Source: Saccharicrinis sp963663905 (lineage in GTDB: Bacteria; Bacteroidota; Bacteroidia; Bacteroidales; Marinilabiliaceae). From it: 64,000 bases of DNA. The position numbers and the translations under genes were made by a program. Below the pieces are notes generated by a model. It had not been told where the DNA came from and searched no databases. It saw only the letters and a list, made by a program, of their open reading frames with translations. Each line of letters opens with the position of its first letter. The first letter of the stretch is position 1. Positions 9,255-16,939 of the stretch are shown piece after piece. The DNA lies in the NCBI GenBank assembly GCA_963663905.2, contig OY760657.1:3844001-3908000 (forward strand). The letters run 5' to 3'.

Positions 9255-10037
9255 TTAATTTTGGATTGCGTTATACACTAAAAGTGCAGTAGTAATAGTA
9301 GAGAATATTAAAGATATAGGCGTTGAAATAACTGGCCACTTGGAAGAACTTCTTGGTTTCACATAAATAACATCCCCTGATTGCAAATAATAACAATAAT
9401 TAAAAACCATGTTATCATCCGTCAAATCAATTTCGTACTTATTTACTTTATTATTGGCATCGTTTCTTATCAACAGAACTTCTTTTCGATTACCATGAAT
9501 CGTTAAATCCCTGGCCATTGCAATAGCCTCAAGAATAGTGACTTGATCTTTTGAGAATGTATAATATCCAGGTATATTTACTTCTCCCAGAACTGATATT
9601 TTTTTAAAGGCGAACTTGATTCGAACATTAGGTTGGTCAAAATAAGAGGTTAAAATCCCGCGCATTTTTTCCATCGCCTCATCCAGAGTTAACCCTTCCA
9701 AATTTACTTTTCCAATAACAGGAAAATAAATAAACCCCTCTACATCAACAGTATATGTCCTAGCTGTTAATGCCAACTCATTACTAGCCTGCATTGAGGC
9801 ACTACTTGTTTGACCACTAAAATAATTAAAGGATACATCATCAAAACTTGATACCGTAATTAAAAGCTCATCATTTGCTCTAATTACATGTTTTTCGGCA
9901 GTTTGATAGATATTATTATTTTCTTCCGAAAATTTCCAACCTTTAATCGCCGCTGACGATTGCAAATACTCTAACTTTCGCTGTGGAATACAAGATCCCA
10001 ATAATACAACACTTACCAAAAACATAAGAACTCTCAT
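9255..10037 (-). CDS. wza: Polysaccharide export outer-membrane lipoprotein (Wza-like)
   Basis: A 260-residue lipoprotein from ATG 10037. A longer frame begins at a TTG (10058), but the ATG gives a clean lipoprotein signal, MRVLMFLVSVVLLGSC, with the lipobox Cys at residue 16. A polysaccharide export domain follows (VIRANDELLITVSSFDD to TVDVEGFIYFPVIGKVNLEGLT), then a SLBB-like segment (VSVLGEVNIPGYYTFSKDQ in similar form), and a hydrophobic C-terminal helix (about 237-257) that would cross the outer membrane as in Wza. It is the first gene of the capsule operon, 19 bp ahead of the Wzc gene. It forms the outer-membrane exit channel. Confidence 0.9.
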   Translation of the reverse strand: MRVLMFLVSVVLLGSCIPQRKLEYLQSSAAIKGWKFSEENNNIYQTAEKHVIRANDELLITVSSFDDVSFNYFSGQTSSASMQASNELALTARTYTVDVEGFIYFPVIGKVNLEGLTLDEAMEKMRGILTSYFDQPNVRIKFAFKKISVLGEVNIPGYYTFSKDQVTILEAIAMARDLTIHGNRKEVLLIRNDANNKVNKYEIDLTDDNMVFNYCYYLQSGDVIYVKPRSSSKWPVISTPISLIFSTITTALLVYNAIQN

Positions 10038-10601
10038 ATAATATTCTATTTCAAACAATTAAAAATTCACGGCTTCGCCCTCTCAGTCACGTCAATAATA
10101 AAATTGAAACACTGATTTAATATGTATTTTAAATTATACATTCCTTATTTCTTGTCCTAATAATAAATGATTAATGCATTATAATATTTGTTGAATGGCA
10201 GTTTAGCTAAGATTAAAAGGAAATTACAGAATCATAAATGATTATTTTCTCACAATATCCCTTTCGAATTGTGAGTAATAAAATTTACAATTATAATAAA
10301 CAACAATTTAGAGTAGTAGAGGATAACCAATACTCCATATAAATTTAAAGATTATAAAAAGTCATATATCATATTAACATTAACTTAATTAACTCACTCA
10401 TCATTTCGTATTCTCAAATACATTATTACTTTTGATAATAAAATATCACTTACTTTATAATTAACATAAATTTTTGAATCCTAATTTTTATACCAACACT
10501 ATTACTCTATTCATCAAAAAAAATCAACCTTTCCCAATAAATTATTTTCAATACTTAATTCTTAATTTACTTTTGCGTGTTATGAGTTTAATTTATACGC
10601 C
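10038..10601. other. Divergent intergenic region between the two polysaccharide loci
   Basis: About 560 bp of AT-rich DNA with no credible coding frame separate the minus-strand capsule operon from the plus-strand exopolysaccharide genes. On the plus strand two TAnnTTTG elements are present (10427-10434 and 10568-10575). I could not find an equally good element for the minus-strand operon, whose promoter must nevertheless lie here. The length is large for a simple divergent promoter and leaves room for regulator sites or a long leader, but I see no strong hairpin. Confidence 0.6.
10568..10575 (+). promoter_or_regulatory. Bacteroidota -7 element (TACTTTTG)
   Basis: An exact TAnnTTTG match lies 27 bp ahead of the response-regulator ATG, so transcription would start near 10582 with a leader of about 20 nt. 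No convincing -33 TTG is seen at the right distance. Confidence 0.55.
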
Positions 10602-10967
10602 ATGAATCCAAATTGCCTAATAATATCTGAAGATATAGTCTTCACTTCCATCATTCAACGATTTATCCTAAACACATATAAAAATCCAACTATAAATAAA
10701 TGTACATCCTTCGGATCTTTAAAAAGAATTGAAGAAAATAAAAATTACGATGTGATCTTACTTGACAACTCTATTACAGGAGCTGCAAACTATGAAGTTA
10801 TTACCTTTTTAAGATTAAACAGGAATATAACCACTCCTGTAATCTACTTTAGTAATATGGAAATAGATTTAGATATAGCCAGAAAGAAGGGAGCCAATGC
10901 ATTTTTCAAAAAACCTTTTAAGCCATCTGAGGTTATAGATGAAATAGAAAAAATTTTAAATAATTAA
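10602..10967 (+). CDS. Single-domain response regulator (CheY-like)
   Basis: A 121-residue receiver domain with no output domain. The phosphorylation site is Asp55 in VILLDNSITG, the acidic pair is Glu10-Asp11 in IISEDIV, the switch Ser is Ser84 (IYFSN) and the conserved Lys is Lys104 in FFKKPF. All residues needed for phosphotransfer are present. It is the first gene of the plus-strand exopolysaccharide locus, 22 bp before the barrel protein. With no DNA-binding domain it probably acts by protein contact, for example on the synthase or HEAT protein. The partner kinase is not encoded next to it. Confidence 0.88.
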   Translation: MNPNCLIISEDIVFTSIIQRFILNTYKNPTINKCTSFGSLKRIEENKNYDVILLDNSITGAANYEVITFLRLNRNITTPVIYFSNMEIDLDIARKKGANAFFKKPFKPSEVIDEIEKILNN

Positions 10968-10989
10968 TACCATTTAGTAATTCTACATA

Positions 10990-12219
10990 ATGTTAAGAAC
11001 ACTATATATATTCATATTAATAATCTCATCCTTCAATATTGTTGCACAAACAAATATTGACTCTTTATTTTCAGTGGCAATAAAGAATTCTCAAGAGAAG
11101 AATTACGAATTAGCTATTGAAAAGGCAAAGCTTGTTGTTGATTTAGACTCAAGCAGAAATGACGTAAGATTATTTATCGCCAACGTTTATGCCTGGAACA
11201 AAGATTATGATTCATCTAAAAAGTATATTTCCCAGGTATATAATAATAATCCTATTAATAGTGAGCTCTATGATACATGGTTAAATGTATTATTATGGAA
11301 TAAAGAATATAGAGACTTACTAAAGACCATCGATATAGCCCAAAACAATGATTACAACAATCAATATAACATTACATTAAAAAAAGCATTAGCTTATCAG
11401 GGACTTAAACAATACAATGCCGGTATTAATTATTTAAATCAAAATTCATCTTTATTAGATTCTGCGGCAATAAACTATATCTATCTGGAACTAAAAAAAT
11501 CATCTAGTAAAAATACTATTTCAGGTTATTATGCGCTTGACTTTTTTGACAAAAATAATCCAACACCACAACATTTGGCATATGTAGATTATAGTCTCAA
11601 TGCAAATAGAAATATCTTTATTTTCAGATTAAATTATGCAAACAGGTTTAATTTGGAAGACCTCCAACCTGAAATAGATTTATATCACATTTTTAAGAAT
11701 AACCATTACCTATATGCTAATTATGGATTTGGAATAAAAAACAAGCTTTTCCCACAGCATAGATTTGGTCTTGAATATTTCTTTCCCTTTGGTAATGTTT
11801 ATGAAGCAAGCTTGGGAGCAAAATATTTCATATATCAAAACAGCAACGCAACAGTACTTACAGGTCATATTGGAAAATATTTATCTAATACCTGGTTGTC
11901 ATTAAGGCCTTATTACACGCTAAAAGAAGGATCCAATTCTTTTGCGGCAATATTCAATGCAAGAATGTATGCTAAAAATCAGATTAGTTATACTGGTGTA
12001 GAATTGGGGTATGGTAACTCACCCGATGATAGATTTGTATATTCTCAACCTGGTGAAACCATTTGGCTAAGTGCATATAAAATAAAGCTCGAAAGAAATA
12101 TTGCTATTAAACAATCAAATGAACTCAGACTAGGAGTTGGATATGTTTATGAAGAAATAAGCAAAGGTTCATTTAGAAACAGGTATTTATTAGAAGTTAT
12201 CTTTAAACACAGATTTTAA
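10990..12219 (+). CDS. TPR plus outer-membrane beta-barrel protein (YaiO family)
   Basis: A 409-residue secreted protein. Residues 1-19 form a signal peptide ending in IVAQ. Residues 20-170 are helical and TPR-like (repeating A-x-x-Y-x-x-G/A helix pairs such as AIEKAKLVVDLDSSRNDVRL). Residues about 175-409 alternate polar and aromatic residues and end in VIFKHRF, with a terminal Phe, as outer-membrane barrels do. This is the YaiO-type layout. By analogy with PgaA, AlgK-AlgE and BcsC, in which TPRs are joined to a barrel, it is a good candidate for the export pore of the polymer made by the GT2 three genes on. That role is inferred. Confidence 0.8.
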   Translation: MLRTLYIFILIISSFNIVAQTNIDSLFSVAIKNSQEKNYELAIEKAKLVVDLDSSRNDVRLFIANVYAWNKDYDSSKKYISQVYNNNPINSELYDTWLNVLLWNKEYRDLLKTIDIAQNNDYNNQYNITLKKALAYQGLKQYNAGINYLNQNSSLLDSAAINYIYLELKKSSSKNTISGYYALDFFDKNNPTPQHLAYVDYSLNANRNIFIFRLNYANRFNLEDLQPEIDLYHIFKNNHYLYANYGFGIKNKLFPQHRFGLEYFFPFGNVYEASLGAKYFIYQNSNATVLTGHIGKYLSNTWLSLRPYYTLKEGSNSFAAIFNARMYAKNQISYTGVELGYGNSPDDRFVYSQPGETIWLSAYKIKLERNIAIKQSNELRLGVGYVYEEISKGSFRNRYLLEVIFKHRF

Positions 12220-12220
12220 T

Positions 12221-13453
12221 ATGAATGTCATATATTATCACAGGCTAAGGAGATTCTTTAAAAGGTTTTTTCAGGTTTTGGGAATATCATTGCCTGCTAT
12301 AGGCTTATATTTTTTATTTCAGACCAATATTAATTTTGGAGATTTTGAGTTCATTAATCCTGTATATCCAAGGTTTAAATGGTGGCAATGTCTTGTTGTA
12401 TATCTAATTGTAATAAACATCTTAGGAATATTTATCTTCATTATTCTAAGTTTATATTTTACTTCACAACGATCTAAACACGAGAACATATTACCCAGAT
12501 TATCAAACACCTTCGTTAATTTAATTGTCGAATATTTGTACTCTGAGAAGTATAACATTGAAAAAGAAAAAGAAGCATTTTATAGAAAAATAAATTTTTT
12601 TGCTAAAAACAAACTATATATTGAAGCTTTATTTACTTCAATAACGAAAATACAGGAAACAGTAGCTATAAATCATAGTGATGACTTTAAGGAGCTTCTT
12701 AATAAAACAGAACTTAATGATCAAATTGATAAGTTTTTATACTCCTATAATCTAAGCGACAGAATACTTGCCATGAGAATCATTTCTTACTTACGAATTA
12801 GAAATGATAAATATAAAGATAAGATTTATGAATACTCTGATTCAAAAAATTATGCTTTACGAACAGAAGCTTATGGAGCTTTAATTCGTTTAATGGAAGG
12901 AGACAACCAACTTGCTGAATTCATTGGAAGCAAATATGACCTGTCCTTATTTGACATTAATATTATTGTCAATGCCGTAATAAAGAATCACAAAATGAAT
13001 ATCAATTATATTGATTTCCTTTCTTCAGATTTAAACAGGAAGATAATTGTTGGATTAATGCTTTCAGGATATCGCTATCGTAAAGGATCAAGAAGTCTTA
13101 TCCTAATTCTGAACTTTATCGGCAATCAGGATCCGTTACTAAACGAATTAGCATGGAGTTCATTCTTAAAACTTGTACCTAAAGATGAAGGTGTTGATAT
13201 TATACTTGATAGATTTGAACAGGAAACGGATGAAATTAAGGTAATGATATTAAAGAATTCGCATCAAACAGAAAGTGAGCGATTCTATAAGTTTTTACAG
13301 GATATTGTATTCTCAAATCAATTATTGGTTAAAATCGAGGCTATTAAGATCCTGTTCAATGAAAAATTTGAGTTTGTTGCACCATTTGTAAAATCAGAAA
13401 ACGAAGCTGTATTAATGGCTTTACATGAAGTTTCTGATCTAAATATAAATTAA
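12221..13453 (+). CDS. Membrane-anchored HEAT-repeat protein
   Basis: A 410-residue protein starting one base after the stop of the barrel gene. Two N-terminal membrane helices (about 13-32 and 52-80) are followed by a long alpha-helical cytoplasmic region with HEAT-like pairs (for example LSDRILAMRIISYLRIRNDKY and NYALRTEAYGALIRLMEGD in the middle third, and QDPLLNELAWSSFLKLV later). HEAT solenoids act as protein-docking scaffolds. The position between export pore and synthase suggests it links the two or receives the response-regulator signal. No catalytic motif is visible. The family call is fairly firm, the role is a guess. Confidence 0.72.
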   Translation: MNVIYYHRLRRFFKRFFQVLGISLPAIGLYFLFQTNINFGDFEFINPVYPRFKWWQCLVVYLIVINILGIFIFIILSLYFTSQRSKHENILPRLSNTFVNLIVEYLYSEKYNIEKEKEAFYRKINFFAKNKLYIEALFTSITKIQETVAINHSDDFKELLNKTELNDQIDKFLYSYNLSDRILAMRIISYLRIRNDKYKDKIYEYSDSKNYALRTEAYGALIRLMEGDNQLAEFIGSKYDLSLFDINIIVNAVIKNHKMNINYIDFLSSDLNRKIIVGLMLSGYRYRKGSRSLILILNFIGNQDPLLNELAWSSFLKLVPKDEGVDIILDRFEQETDEIKVMILKNSHQTESERFYKFLQDIVFSNQLLVKIEAIKILFNEKFEFVAPFVKSENEAVLMALHEVSDLNIN

Positions 13454-13462
13454 TAATACAAT

Positions 13463-14890
13463 ATGGATTCACTTAGTACTATTCACTATATATTTAATTT
13501 ATTCTTTTTAATATTCGGCTCTACGTTATTCATTTCGTATATCGTAATTGGAGTATTATCCAGCTTTGAACTTAGTTTTTATGCAAAAAGAAATAAGTAT
13601 TTTAATTTCAATAACGTTTCTGAATATAAACTACTTCCTTCAATTGCAATAATTGCACCTTGTTACAATGAGGAAAAGAGTATAGTTCAAAACATAAGAA
13701 GTCTCCTTTCTTTACAATATCCGGATGTAGAAGTAATTATCATAAATGATGGGAGTTCTGATAGCAGTTTAAAATTAATGATTGATCATTATGAACTGGT
13801 AAAAGTTAATTATGCATTTGAACAAAAATTAGAAACTTCAAAAATTACTGCAATTTATAAATCAACAAATGTTGCTTATTCAAACTTAATTGTCATTGAC
13901 AAAGAAAATGGAGGTAAAGGAGATGCGTTAAATGCAGGAATAAATGTTGCTAGATCTGAACTGTTTTTAGGAATCGATGTCGACTGTATTATTGAACCAG
14001 ATGCGATTTATAGAATGGTAAAACCATTCCTTGAAGAAGAGGAAAATAAAAGAGTGATTGCCTCGGGTGGGGTAATCAGAGTTGCAAATGCATGTAAAAT
14101 TGAAGAAGGTAGAATTGTAAAAGTCAACTTCCCAAAAAATTTATGGGCTCAGTTTCAGATACTTGAATATTTCAGAGCATTTGTATTAAGTAGAATGGCT
14201 TGGAGTAAGATCAACGGTTTACTAATTATTTCCGGAGCATTTGGACTATTTGATCGAAGAATCGTTGTTAATTGTGGAGGATACGACAGATATACGGTTG
14301 GAGAAGATCTTGAGCTTGTTATGCGAATGAGAAATTACATGCATTCGGTAGAGAAAAAACCATATAAAGTGGCATTTATACCTGATCCATTGTGTTGGAC
14401 TGAAGTACCTTCGTCTTTTAAGACTTTAGCTCGTCAAAGAAATAGATGGACCAGAGGTTTAATTGATTCTCTTTTTAAACATAAAAGGATGTTTGCTAAT
14501 CCTAAATATGGTAGAATTGGAATGATCGCCTATCCTTATTGGGTGTTGTTCGAGTGGTTAGGGCCGATTTTTGAATTTATCGGCATAACTTACTTTATTA
14601 TTATGCTTTGGATAGGAAAAATCAATATGTATTATTTCATTCTATTTTCAATATTCACATTTTCGTTTTCTCTTTTATATTCTTCATTTGCCATATTTTA
14701 CGAAAAATATATTTTTGGTCGATACAGGGGTAATCTGTTTATGTTAAAAATTATCCTTATCTCTATTCTTGAAATGTTTTTTTATCATCCACTAAACTTA
14801 TTCTTCTCTTTATCTGGAAATTTTGATTTCTTTTTTAGAAACAAACAAAAAGGATGGGGTAAGATGAAACGAAAAGGTTTTAATTCATAA
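13463..14890 (+). CDS. Processive family 2 glycosyltransferase (polysaccharide synthase)
   Basis: A 475-residue membrane synthase. An N-terminal helix (about 12-34) precedes the GT-A domain with IIINDGSSD (Asp96), the metal-binding IDVD (Asp172/Asp174), VGEDLELVMR (catalytic Asp282 candidate) and the QRNRW motif (Gln325 to Trp329). The QxxRW motif marks processive synthases such as those for cellulose, poly-N-acetylglucosamine, hyaluronan and chitin. Three to four C-terminal helices (about 355-445) would form the translocation channel. No PilZ domain is present, so direct c-di-GMP control at this protein is not indicated. It probably extends and exports the polymer in one step. The sugar is unknown. 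Confidence 0.88.
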   Translation: MDSLSTIHYIFNLFFLIFGSTLFISYIVIGVLSSFELSFYAKRNKYFNFNNVSEYKLLPSIAIIAPCYNEEKSIVQNIRSLLSLQYPDVEVIIINDGSSDSSLKLMIDHYELVKVNYAFEQKLETSKITAIYKSTNVAYSNLIVIDKENGGKGDALNAGINVARSELFLGIDVDCIIEPDAIYRMVKPFLEEEENKRVIASGGVIRVANACKIEEGRIVKVNFPKNLWAQFQILEYFRAFVLSRMAWSKINGLLIISGAFGLFDRRIVVNCGGYDRYTVGEDLELVMRMRNYMHSVEKKPYKVAFIPDPLCWTEVPSSFKTLARQRNRWTRGLIDSLFKHKRMFANPKYGRIGMIAYPYWVLFEWLGPIFEFIGITYFIIMLWIGKINMYYFILFSIFTFSFSLLYSSFAIFYEKYIFGRYRGNLFMLKIILISILEMFFYHPLNLFFSLSGNFDFFFRNKQKGWGKMKRKGFNS

Positions 14891-14898
14891 GAAAATTT

Positions 14899-16146
14899 AT
14901 GACAGAAGAAAGAATAAATAGATCTCAAATTTGGTTCAATAATTCATTTAATATTGAAACTATAGATCAGTTTAATACTGATTTTATAGATCTATTGTAT
15001 ACTGTTGAAGACATTGCTTATAATAGTGATGAAACTTCAATACTTCCTGTTATTAAGAAACTTGAAGAACACTGTCAAAAATTAAAACAAGAAGAAGAAT
15101 TAATAATTCAATCAGGAATTCGAAATAATGACTATCATTTTTCGCAACATAGATTATTTGAATTAAGAATAAAGCAGTTCAAACAGGAATATTATTATAA
15201 CAATCCTTATTTAGCTTCCAGTCTATTAAGTTTCCTGAAAAAATGGTTAATTTCTCATATTATTAAAGAAGATAATAAATACAGACTTAAAATTTATGAT
15301 TATCTAAATATAAAACACAAACACACCAGTAACATCTGGTATTCAGATAAGACATTAAATATAAGTCCAATTGACACACACCACAATAGATTTTTAGAAA
15401 TTTTATACGATACGAAAAAAGCAGCTAAAGAAAACGACAAACAAACAACTGCTTCAATTTTATCAAGACTGAAAGATTACATTTCTAATGATCTATCAGA
15501 GGAAGAAGAATTACTTAAACATAGTAATTACAAAGATATCAATCATCATATATCTCAACACCAAATATTAAAAACTTATGCCGAGAAATGGGAAAAAGAA
15601 TTTAACTATAATAACCCATTTCTGGCATCCAATATTCTTCAATTTCTAAAGAAATGGTTAATATCTCATATTTTAATTGAGGATAAAAAATTTAGAGTTA
15701 AAGTTTATGAGTATTTAAATATAAAATATCACCTAACCAGTAACATATGGTTAGGAAACACAGCTCTAAAAATAAGATCTATATATAAAAACCACCATAT
15801 ATTTTTAGATATTTTATACGATACAGAAAAAACAGCTAAAGAAAACAATAAGGAATTTATATCTTTTATTTTAGAGAGACTAAAATCATACATCTCTAAA
15901 GAACTTAAAGAGGAGGAGGAATTACTTAAACTCGCTGGATATAAAAACCTAAAGCATCATATATCACAACACAAATTACTAAAAACATATACAGAAAATT
16001 GGGAGAAGGAATTAAGTTATAACAACCAGTTTATTGCAACCAACATTCTTCATGTATTAAAGAAATGGTTAATATCACACATCTTAAAAGAAGATGAAGA
16101 GTATAGAGAATTTGTTTTTGAATATTTACAAAGGTATAGTGCATAA
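14899..16146 (+). CDS. Three-domain bacteriohemerythrin-like protein with altered iron ligands
   Basis: A 415-residue cytoplasmic protein made of three tandem hemerythrin units (about 15-137, 150-275, 288-412). Domains 2 and 3 keep His162/299, Glu202/339, the HxxxH pairs 217/221 and 354/358, and the His-Asp pairs 257/262 and 394/399. The His that normally opens the HFxxEE motif is Asp198 in domain 2, Glu335 in domain 3 and Lys61 in domain 1. Domain 1 also has Asn26 in place of the first His ligand, so it is unlikely to bind a normal diiron site. Domains 2 and 3 could bind iron with a carboxylate in place of one His. The gene starts 8 bp after the synthase gene, which implies oxygen, NO or redox input to polymer synthesis. 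Confidence 0.82.
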   Translation: MTEERINRSQIWFNNSFNIETIDQFNTDFIDLLYTVEDIAYNSDETSILPVIKKLEEHCQKLKQEEELIIQSGIRNNDYHFSQHRLFELRIKQFKQEYYYNNPYLASSLLSFLKKWLISHIIKEDNKYRLKIYDYLNIKHKHTSNIWYSDKTLNISPIDTHHNRFLEILYDTKKAAKENDKQTTASILSRLKDYISNDLSEEEELLKHSNYKDINHHISQHQILKTYAEKWEKEFNYNNPFLASNILQFLKKWLISHILIEDKKFRVKVYEYLNIKYHLTSNIWLGNTALKIRSIYKNHHIFLDILYDTEKTAKENNKEFISFILERLKSYISKELKEEEELLKLAGYKNLKHHISQHKLLKTYTENWEKELSYNNQFIATNILHVLKKWLISHILKEDEEYREFVFEYLQRYSA

Positions 16147-16927
16147 AGAATTGAAAAAAAATAAAAATACGAACAATCAAAATAACTGTTTAAATCGTTA
16201 TTTAAAGATATTGTCACTTATCATTACCTGTATTTTATTTAATGTTTATATCTACTCTCAGGAATCAATGGATACTTTTAACCTTTCTGGAATAAAATGG
16301 AAAAAAAGAATTTCCGAACATAATTCAGGTCCAGGTAATAACACATTTGGTTTACATGAACGCAATGTTTACTTGGATAAAGATGGAAACATAAATTTAA
16401 AAATTAAGAAAACAGGACGTACATACTCTTGCGCTGAAATTTATTCTGACTCATTTTTCGGAAAAGGAAGATATGAGATTACAATTGCAACGAATACAAA
16501 ACAATTTTCTCCGCAGATGGTACTTGGAATTTTTTTATACGACCAAACTGCGTCTCCTCATTTTAACGAAATAGATATAGAATATGCCCAATGGGGAAAC
16601 AAAGATATTGAAAACGCTCAATACGCGATTCATACAAATAATAACATAGAAGTATCTCGTTTCTACATCCCAAAGAAAAAATTATTATCAAAACATACAA
16701 TTGATATTTCAAACCAAGACATCATTATTACAACCTCAATATATAATAAACGGAATAATGAATTTGATCTATTTGAAGAAAAAAAATTCGTAAATCCTCA
16801 AGAGTTTGATTATAGAAATACCAGATTTCATTTTAATTTATGGTTAACAGACACACCTGAAAAGAAGGTTGGTAAAAATCCTAAAGTAAAAATAAAATCA
16901 TTTAAATACACCCCTAATATTAAATAA
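16094..16927 (+). CDS. Secreted family 16 glycoside hydrolase
   Basis: A 277-residue protein with a hydrophobic export segment at about residues 37-54 (ending VYIYSQ) and a concanavalin-like jelly-roll domain. The active-site signature NEIDIEYAQWG gives Glu159 as nucleophile, Asp161 and Glu163 as acid/base, the intact ExDxE pattern of GH16. The ATG at 16094 overlaps the hemerythrin gene by 53 bp and puts 36 residues before the signal. A TTG at 16151, just after that gene's stop, is an alternative. GH16 enzymes cut or transglycosylate beta-1,3/1,4-glucans or galactans. In this locus it probably trims or remodels the polymer during export. Confidence 0.82.
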   Translation: MKSIENLFLNIYKGIVHKELKKNKNTNNQNNCLNRYLKILSLIITCILFNVYIYSQESMDTFNLSGIKWKKRISEHNSGPGNNTFGLHERNVYLDKDGNINLKIKKTGRTYSCAEIYSDSFFGKGRYEITIATNTKQFSPQMVLGIFLYDQTASPHFNEIDIEYAQWGNKDIENAQYAIHTNNNIEVSRFYIPKKKLLSKHTIDISNQDIIITTSIYNKRNNEFDLFEEKKFVNPQEFDYRNTRFHFNLWLTDTPEKKVGKNPKVKIKSFKYTPNIK

Positions 16928-16939
16928 CAAGATTTATAT

